A stretch of 64,000 nt of DNA from NCBI RefSeq assembly GCF_018687275.1, contig NZ_CP061287.1, forward strand, positions 1,240,001 through 1,304,000, written 5' to 3'. The position numbers and the translations under genes are program-made. Numbering within the stretch: the stretch's first letter is position 1; each line of letters opens with the position of its first letter. Under the pieces are notes generated by a model. It made no database searches, was not told the DNA's origin, and worked only from the letters and a program-made list of their open reading frames with translations. The stretch is from Polynucleobacter sp. MWH-Aus1W21 (GTDB taxonomy: Bacteria; Pseudomonadota; Gammaproteobacteria; Burkholderiales; Burkholderiaceae). Below are positions 58,610 to 64,000 of this stretch, piece after piece.

Positions 58610-60346
58610 ATGTCTAAGACCAAAGAAACCTTACGCAGCGCAAGATGGTTTGCGCCAGATGATCTTCGCTCATTTGGACATCGCTCACGCGCTATGCAAA
58701 TGGGTTATGGCCCAGAAGACTGGAAAGGCAAGCCAGTAATTGGGATTATTAATACTTGGTCAGATATCAACCCCTGTCACACCCATTTTAAGCAGCGGGT
58801 AGAAGATGTAAAGCGTGGCGTTTTTCAAGAAGGTGGATTTCCTCTTGAGCTCCCCGCAATATCTCTTGCAGAAGCATTTGTTAGGCCAACCACAATGCTC
58901 TATCGAAATATGCTCGCCATGGAAACTGAAGAGCTCATTAGATCCCATCCCATTGATGGCGTTGTATTAATGGGTGGCTGCGACAAAACAACCCCTGGAC
59001 TCATCATGGGCGCATTATCTGCTGGGGTTCCAATGATTTATCTCCCCGCTGGGCCAATGTTAAACGGCAACTGGAATGGTCAAAAATTGGGCTCTGGTGC
59101 AGATGCATGGAAATACTGGGATGATCGACGTGCTGGAAAAATTACCGATATCCAATGGCTCGAAGTAGAAGGTGGCATTGCACGCAGTCATGGTACTTGC
59201 ATGACTATGGGAACCGCAGCCACCATGATGGGCATTGCAGAATCAATTGGGCTTACCCTTACAGGCGCATCAAGCATTCCAGCGTCTGACGCAAATCACC
59301 CCCGAATGGCAGCTAACTGCGGCCGTAGAATTATTAAGATGGTGTGGGATGATTTAACGCCAAAAAAAATCCTATCAAAAGAAAGCTTTTTAAATGGCAT
59401 CAACACTGCCATGGCAATGGGGTGTAGTACAAATGCCATTATTCACCTAGTGGCTATGTCAAGACGCGCAGGTGAAGACTGCACAGTATCCCTAGATGAC
59501 TTTGATTCAGCAAGCAGAAAAGTACCGGTGATAGCCAATATTCGCCCAAGTGGTGACAAGTACCTCATGGAAGACTTTTATTATGCAGGCGGACTGCCAG
59601 CGCTAATGAAAGAGATATCCCCTCATCTTCATCTAAATGCAAAAACAGTTACCGGAAAAACTGTTGGTGAAAACATTTCAGGAGTACAAACACATAATAG
59701 GGACGTAATTCGATCCCTTGAGAACCCCATCTACAAGGAAGGAGCGCTTGCAGTGCTGCGAGGAAATATTGCTCCAGGTGGCGCAGTCATAAAGCCAAGC
59801 GCATGCGCACCTCAATTTTTGAAACACACTGGCCCTGCCCTAGTTTTTGATAGTTACTCAGACATGAAAGCAGCCATAGACGATGAAAATCTAGATGTTA
59901 CTGAAAACCACATTATGGTTCTACGCAATGCTGGACCAAAAGGTGGCCCAGGAATGCCGGAATGGGGAATGCTCCCAATCCCAACAAAGCTAGTTAAGCA
60001 AGGCGTAAGAGACATGTTGCGACTCTCCGACTCACGCATGAGTGGAACAAGTTATGGCGCATGCATATTACACGCATCCCCAGAGTCCTATATTGGAGGT
60101 CCACTTGCATTTGTAAAGACAGGTGATCTTATTACTGTGGATGTGCCAAACCGAAAAATTCAGCTAGATATTAGCGACGAAGAGTTTGCAATGCGCAAAG
60201 CAGCATGGAGAGCGCCAGAACCAAAGTATGAGCGGGGGTACGGCTGGATGTTTAGCCGACATATCCTACAAGCAGAAGATGGTTGCGACTTTGACTTTCT
60301 GGAAACATCATTTGGAAAGCCAGTCTCCGAGCCTGACATTTACTAA
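58610..60346 (+). CDS. IlvD/Edd-family sugar-acid dehydratase (L-arabinonate dehydratase type)
   Basis: A 578-residue protein close in length to Rhizobium L-arabinonate dehydratase (579). Cluster ligands are Cys56 (DINPCHTH), Cys124 (MGGCDKTTPG) and Cys197 (SHGTCMTMG), fitting a [2Fe-2S] enzyme. The C-terminus has RMSGTSYGACILHASPES. It probably dehydrates L-arabinonate, D-fuconate or a related pentonate to a 2-keto-3-deoxy acid; galactonate or gluconate cannot be excluded. Third gene of the plus-strand operon. Confidence 0.88.
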   Translation: MSKTKETLRSARWFAPDDLRSFGHRSRAMQMGYGPEDWKGKPVIGIINTWSDINPCHTHFKQRVEDVKRGVFQEGGFPLELPAISLAEAFVRPTTMLYRNMLAMETEELIRSHPIDGVVLMGGCDKTTPGLIMGALSAGVPMIYLPAGPMLNGNWNGQKLGSGADAWKYWDDRRAGKITDIQWLEVEGGIARSHGTCMTMGTAATMMGIAESIGLTLTGASSIPASDANHPRMAANCGRRIIKMVWDDLTPKKILSKESFLNGINTAMAMGCSTNAIIHLVAMSRRAGEDCTVSLDDFDSASRKVPVIANIRPSGDKYLMEDFYYAGGLPALMKEISPHLHLNAKTVTGKTVGENISGVQTHNRDVIRSLENPIYKEGALAVLRGNIAPGGAVIKPSACAPQFLKHTGPALVFDSYSDMKAAIDDENLDVTENHIMVLRNAGPKGGPGMPEWGMLPIPTKLVKQGVRDMLRLSDSRMSGTSYGACILHASPESYIGGPLAFVKTGDLITVDVPNRKIQLDISDEEFAMRKAAWRAPEPKYERGYGWMFSRHILQAEDGCDFDFLETSFGKPVSEPDIY

Positions 60347-60373
60347 CTTATATTTAATCAAGAGAATATTGCC

Positions 60374-61090
60374 ATGGCCATTAACTCCACTACAAAAAAT
60401 AAATTGATGAGTGTCAGCACTGCAACAATTTGCACTGCCTTATTCAAGAAGGGCTTTCGCAATCAATTCATTCAAAATGTGCATCCTTTAAATCCAAATC
60501 ACCCTAATATGGTTGGCGAGGCATTTACGCTACGATACATTCCTGCTCGCGAAGATCTCAATACGATTGAGGTATTTAAAAATCCCAAACATCCGCAACG
60601 TGCCGCCGTTGAAGATTGTCCCCCAGGCGCTGTAATGGTAATTGATAGTCGCAATAACCCGAAAGCGGCTTCCGCAGGATCTATTTTGGTGGCTCGATTA
60701 ATGAAACGTGGTGTGGCTGGCATTGTTACTGATGGTGGGTTCCGCGACTCTCCAGCAATAGCTCAGCTAGCAATTCCTGCCTATCATCAGAGACCAAGCG
60801 CTCCAACAAATCTAACAGTCCATTGCGCACTCGATATCAACGTTCCGATAGGCTGCGGGGAAGCGCCTGTCTACCCCGGGGATATCATTGTTGGCGATGC
60901 TGAAGGTGTCGTTGTCATTCCTGCAAATATTGTTGATGACATTGCCAATGAGGCCTTTGAAATGACCGCATTTGAGGATTTCGTAACTGAAAAGGTTATG
61001 GAAGGACAAACTATTATTGGCCTATATCCACCCACAGATGAAGCTAATGTAGCCGCCTTTAAGAGCTGGCGTGAAAACAACAAACGTTGA
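60374..61090 (+). CDS. RraA-like/HMG-CHA aldolase family protein
   Basis: A 238-residue protein with GAVMVIDSRNNPKAASAGSI, ARLMKRGVAGIVTDGGFRD (the G-x20-R-D metal-site theme) and VYPGDIIVGDAEGVVVIPAN. The family contains the RNase E inhibitor RraA and class II pyruvate aldolases (HMG/CHA aldolase, oxaloacetate decarboxylase activity). The catabolic setting makes an aldolase or decarboxylase more likely than an RNase regulator. Last gene of the plus-strand operon. Confidence 0.88.
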   Translation: MAINSTTKNKLMSVSTATICTALFKKGFRNQFIQNVHPLNPNHPNMVGEAFTLRYIPAREDLNTIEVFKNPKHPQRAAVEDCPPGAVMVIDSRNNPKAASAGSILVARLMKRGVAGIVTDGGFRDSPAIAQLAIPAYHQRPSAPTNLTVHCALDINVPIGCGEAPVYPGDIIVGDAEGVVVIPANIVDDIANEAFEMTAFEDFVTEKVMEGQTIIGLYPPTDEANVAAFKSWRENNKR

Positions 61091-61171
61091 AAACCTTCTA
61101 TTGAAAGAATTTCAAGTAGCACGATTACAGGGCGGTTCTATTCGTAAGCGTTACTTTAAGTGACGCTCAAA

Positions 61172-61199
61172 AAAATACCAACCCGAAGGTTGGTATTTT
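61172..61199. terminator. Bidirectional Rho-independent terminator
   Basis: AAAATACCAACC (61172-61183) and GGTTGGTATTTT (61188-61199) form a perfect 12-bp stem with a CGAA tetraloop. It ends the garD operon and lies 7 bases beyond the 3' end of the opposite-strand tRNA gene. Confidence 0.9.
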
Positions 61200-61205
61200 C
61201 ATTTC

Positions 61206-61282
61206 TGGTGGGCCCACCAGGACTTGAACCTGGGACCAAAGGATTATGAGTCCTCTGCTCTAACCAACTGAGCTATGGGCCC
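61206..61282 (-). tRNA. tRNA with CAT anticodon (tRNA-Ile2 more likely than elongator tRNA-Met)
   Basis: A complete 77-base tRNA on the minus strand: acceptor GGGCCCA pairs with TGGGCCC before the encoded CCA; D arm GCTCAGTTGGTTAGAGC; anticodon loop CTCATAA; T arm CAGG-TTCAAGT-CCTG. C4-G69 and C5-G68 in the acceptor are features used by TilS for tRNA-Ile2, which converts the CAT anticodon to lysidine; elongator Met tRNAs often differ there. The identity is an inference. Its 3' half is repeated at 46741. Confidence 0.92.
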
Positions 61283-61468
61283 GTTAATCTTTACATGCTG
61301 TTTTGTACTTCTTAACCACTTCAAAACCACACTAAAACTGCATTTACTACACACCATGAAAAATGCCCCGGTGTGTAAGCGGTGTGCGGTGAATTTATAC
61401 CTCCTAATTCACCACTAACCTCTTGAAATCATTGAGGTCTTTGTTACAAGACCTCTTGGGCTTCTTTC

Positions 61469-61507
61469 TTATGAGTCCTCTGGCCTAACCAACCGAACTC
61501 TTAGCTC
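61469..61507 (-). pseudogene. Degenerate 5' half of the same CAT tRNA
   Basis: Compared with the intact tRNA's 5' half (61244-61282), 31 of 39 positions match, with the anticodon arm (TTATGAGTCCTCTG) fully kept and the acceptor end decayed. It complements the 3' half at 46741-46780 at the anticodon loop, so the two could be the parts of one old, interrupted gene. No functional tRNA can form here. Confidence 0.65.
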
Positions 61508-61769
61508 TTAATTAAATCCGCCGTCCGGAAGAAGGCTTTAAAAAAATATATGTGCCCATTGCCCTGTTTTTGTGTAGAAAGATGACGGGGGGTGTTTGTA
61601 TGCAGCGCAAGTAATGAAGATCGGAAACATAAGAAGGCCCCACCCCTTGAGCAAAATACTATGCATAGATCTATATTGAACCAAGCCGTAAAAGGGTTGG
61701 TGGTGGTACGGTGGGTTGATCAAAACTCACTTTCTTAATACCCACCCCCTACTTTGTTACATTAGCTGC

Positions 61770-62036
61770 ATGAGCAAAAAAGGTTTAGGTAATGCAGAGT
61801 ACGCTGGGAAGGTGAAAACCCAGACCTTTAAAGAATTCCAGTTAGAACGCCTTATAAAGAACGGCATAGTCATTCCAGCATCAAAGCTAGCTGTAGCTAA
61901 GGAACTGGTATTGCAGCTTGCCAAAGACTTTGAGGCTACTGCCGTTGACGAAGAGCGCCATAGTAGAGCGGTATGTCCACCACCAAAAGATACACTAACG
62001 GATCAACTACATAGTAGAGAGAGGTTTGAAGAATGA
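61770..62036 (+). CDS. Small hypothetical island protein
   Basis: From the ATG at 61770 the protein has 88 residues (MSKKGLGNAEYAGKVKTQTF); the frame is open further to 61716 but without better support. It is helical and charged (KEFQLERLIKNGIVIPASKL, AVAKELVLQLAKDFEATAVD). No family recognised. It is the last island gene before the TGTGGGG repeats and tRNA-Ser. The 430 bases before it hold only the tRNA remnant and a small hairpin near 61436-61462. Confidence 0.55.
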   Translation: MSKKGLGNAEYAGKVKTQTFKEFQLERLIKNGIVIPASKLAVAKELVLQLAKDFEATAVDEERHSRAVCPPPKDTLTDQLHSRERFEE

Positions 62037-62037
62037 T

Positions 62038-62061
62038 TGTGGGGAAAACTGTGGGGAAAAA
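62038..62061 (+). repeat. Two tandem TGTGGGGAAAA motifs, candidate integrase arm-type sites
   Basis: TGTGGGGAAAAC (62038-62049) is followed at once by TGTGGGGAAAAA (62050-62061). They lie 40 bases inside the right end of the island and match the motif next to the integrase, so in the circular form they would flank the crossover. Confidence 0.6.
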
Positions 62062-62100
62062 GATAATTAGACTGGTAAAGCCTTTTATCTATTGACAATC

Positions 62101-62190
<90 letters not shown>

Positions 62191-62241
62191 GGTGTGTCTA
62201 AGATAAAACTTAAACGATGATTCTGCCTACTGCTTTTTGAT

Positions 62242-62649
62242 CTATTGATCGCAAACGCCTGTCATAAGGAGTGCACCAGAGAAGAATCCAAAAGGCTTCT
62301 TACCGTCTTTTGCAAATCCTTCGATACTGAGATAGTCCACAAAGGCGCCATTCTTACCTGCAGACTTTTGCGTCCAAATAACTTTGTAAGCATTGCCGTT
62401 GCTTCCAGATGCGATGACTTTTGGTTTTCCTAAAGAATCCATCACATCGCCAACTACTTCCCCGGTTTTCTTGACCACTGCAAATTCTTGGCCAACTCTG
62501 GGGCTATCTTTAACGATATCCAACTCTCCATTGCTTTTGATGTAGGCATCACTCAAAACCTCGCACCGATAGGTTTTCTCAGTCGCCAAAACAACTGGAG
62601 AAATCAATGCCGCACAGATGAGAGTTAAAAATAATGAGAGCTTATTCAT
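62242..62649 (-). CDS. Small secreted hypothetical protein
   Basis: A 135-residue protein with a signal peptide (MNKLSLFLTLICAALISPVV, cleavage likely after VLA). The mature part has two cysteines (YRCEVLS and GVCDQ near the C-terminus), likely a disulfide linking both ends. No family recognised. It follows serS by 11 bases on the same strand. Confidence 0.75.
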   Translation of the reverse strand: MNKLSLFLTLICAALISPVVLATEKTYRCEVLSDAYIKSNGELDIVKDSPRVGQEFAVVKKTGEVVGDVMDSLGKPKVIASGSNGNAYKVIWTQKSAGKNGAFVDYLSIEGFAKDGKKPFGFFSGALLMTGVCDQ

Positions 62650-62660
62650 TTGCTCTAACT

Positions 62661-63971
62661 TTAAATTGGCTTGAGTACTTCCAAGCCGCCCAAGTAAGGC
62701 TGCAGCGCTTTCGGAATCGCAATGCTACCGTCTACTTGCTGCTTGTTCTCTAGCAAGGCTACCAATGCTCTACCCACTGCTAAGCCTGAGCCATTTAAGG
62801 TGTGTACTAATTCTGGCTTGCCTTGGCCGGATTTAAATCTAGCTTGCATGCGGCGCGCTTGGAAGTCACCCATGCTGGAGCATGAACTAATTTCTCTATA
62901 CGCATTTTGTGATGGCACCCAAACCTCTAAATCATAAGTCTTGGTACTACCAAAGCCCATATCGCCCGTGCAGAGCAGTACTTTTCTATAAGGCAGCTCT
63001 AGAAGCTCTAAGATTCTTTCTGCATGACCTGTGAGATCTTCCAAAGCTTGCATAGAATCTTCTGGTTTGGTGATCTGCACCAACTCTACTTTGTCAAACT
63101 GATGCTGACGAATCATGCCGCGCACATCACGGCCATAGCTACCTGCTTCTGAGCGGAAGCATGGTGTGTGAGCTACAAACTTCATTGGTAAGTTATCGGC
63201 GTTCACGATTTCATCGCGAACTAAATTGGTAACAGGCACTTCTGCTGTTGGTATTAAGTAGAAGTTTTCTGTTTTTGCTTCGCCGCCCTCATCTTCACCA
63301 CCCATTTGACGCGGGACCTTGAATAAATCTTCTTCAAACTTCGGCAACTGACCTGTGCCGCGCATAGATGCAGCGTTCACCATATAGGGTGCGTAGACTT
63401 CTTGATACTCATGCTTTGTGGCATGGGTATCGATCATGAACTGCGCTAAGGCACGGTGCAATCTGGCGATTGGTCCTTTGAGTACTACAAAGCGTGAACC
63501 ACTAATCTTGGCTGCCACTTCAAAGTCTAGACCTAATGGGCCACCAAGATCTACGTGATCTTTAATTTCAAAATCAAAAATGGGCTGCTCACCCCAACGC
63601 TTTACTTCTTTGTTTTCAGTTTCGTCTTTACCAGCTGGAACAGACTCGTCTGGGAGATTCGGAATGCCCATTAAGAAATCAGAAATTTCTGCCTGAAGCA
63701 CTGCTAAGCGGGCAGAACCAGATTCCATATCGGTGTTTACTTGCGCTACTTCAGCCATCTCAGCAGAAGCATCCTCACCCTTACCTTTTTTCATACCAAT
63801 TGCCTTAGACAATTGATTGCGTTTAGCTTGCAATTCTTCAGTACGGGTTTGCAACGATTTACGCTCCGATTCCAGGGCGTTGAATTTCTCAACATCCAAT
63901 TGGAATTTGCGAGTAGCTAAACGTGCAGCAACTGCGGCGATATCTTTACGGAGTAATTGCGGATCAATCAT
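62661..63971 (-). CDS. serS: Seryl-tRNA synthetase
   Basis: A 436-residue class II synthetase. The N-terminal coiled-coil arm (residues about 30-100: FNALESERKSLQTRTEELQA) binds the tRNA. Motif 2 is FRSEAGSYGRDVRGMIRQHQ and motif 3 LNGSGLAVGRALVALLENKQ. The gene is complete, starting at the ATG 63971. It charges the adjacent tRNA-Ser. Confidence 0.97.
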   Translation of the reverse strand: MIDPQLLRKDIAAVAARLATRKFQLDVEKFNALESERKSLQTRTEELQAKRNQLSKAIGMKKGKGEDASAEMAEVAQVNTDMESGSARLAVLQAEISDFLMGIPNLPDESVPAGKDETENKEVKRWGEQPIFDFEIKDHVDLGGPLGLDFEVAAKISGSRFVVLKGPIARLHRALAQFMIDTHATKHEYQEVYAPYMVNAASMRGTGQLPKFEEDLFKVPRQMGGEDEGGEAKTENFYLIPTAEVPVTNLVRDEIVNADNLPMKFVAHTPCFRSEAGSYGRDVRGMIRQHQFDKVELVQITKPEDSMQALEDLTGHAERILELLELPYRKVLLCTGDMGFGSTKTYDLEVWVPSQNAYREISSCSSMGDFQARRMQARFKSGQGKPELVHTLNGSGLAVGRALVALLENKQQVDGSIAIPKALQPYLGGLEVLKPI

Positions 63972-64000
63972 ATGTTGCTCTGGTTTGGTTTGTTCTGTTT

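Larger units (their letters stand above)
46741..61245. mobile_element. Nested 14.5-kb hexarate-catabolism module bounded by 40-bp tRNA repeats
   Basis: The 40-bp tRNA segment at 46741-46780 is repeated exactly at 61206-61245 within an intact tRNA. All twelve genes between are catabolic, transport or regulatory; none encodes an integrase. The usual outcome of integration into a tRNA 3' half is such a repeat with the functional tRNA at one end. The module may have moved with an integrase now lost, or with one acting in trans. Confidence 0.7.

Overview
The window looks like a chromosome segment of a low-GC freshwater betaproteobacterium, most like Polynucleobacter (Burkholderiaceae). This is inferred from the moderate AT bias, five stand-alone Bug-type (tripartite tricarboxylate family) periplasmic binding proteins, the gene order pstSCAB-phoU-phoB-phoR, and betaproteobacterial forms of CbpA/CbpM, HemN, YaeQ, SlyX and Uup. 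No rRNA and no CRISPR array were seen.

Layout. (1) 1-3.4 kb: the 5' part of a DUF3422 gene, a membrane-anchored TAXI binding protein and a pirin. (2) 3.4-11.9 kb: a catabolic locus for an unidentified hydroxy or sugar acid, with SMP-30 lactonase, GntR/UTRA regulator, Ldh-type dehydrogenase, 3-hydroxyacyl-CoA-type dehydrogenase, enolase-superfamily enzyme, UxaA-type dehydratase and two Bug proteins. (3) 12-25.4 kb: housekeeping and stress genes: cbpAM, uup, ompW behind two perfect FNR boxes, hemN, yaeQ, slyX and several small genes. (4) 25.4-40.7 kb: a phosphate-starvation region. It holds two PPK2 polyphosphate kinases, an AlgP-like lysine/alanine-rich protein, a probable lipid-remodelling cluster (PlsC/OlsA-like, PlcP-like, Agt-like glycosyltransferase, DgkA, OlsB-like), ppx, and pstSCAB-phoU-phoB-phoR. 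Seven PhoB-type boxes with 11-bp periodicity lie in front of these genes.

(5) 40.69-62.11 kb: a 21.4-kb genomic island in the 3' end of tRNA-Ser(CGA), bounded by a 14-bp direct repeat. Its left arm carries a P4-type tyrosine integrase, an AlpA-like regulator, a ParB-domain protein fused to a Topo VI A/Spo11-like region with Toprim motifs, a winged-helix protein and a probable ADP-ribosyltransferase-fold protein. Nested inside is a 14.5-kb catabolic module (46.74-61.25 kb) bounded by a 40-bp copy of the 3' half of a CAT-anticodon tRNA. That module encodes breakdown of hexarates (glucarate, galactarate, talarate) and probably a pentonate to 2-oxoglutarate: GudD, GarD, talarate/galactarate dehydratase, IlvD/Edd dehydratase, KdgD, 2-oxoglutarate-semialdehyde dehydrogenase, three Bug proteins and a LacI regulator with three matching operators. 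(6) 62.1-64 kb: core chromosome again: tRNA-Ser, a small secreted protein and serS.

In region 4 the genes fit one programme: phosphate sensing and uptake (Pst/PhoBR/PhoU), polyphosphate turnover (PPK2, Ppx) and replacement of phospholipids by glycolipids and ornithine lipids. In the nested module two divergent operons share one repressor and converge on 2-oxoglutarate.
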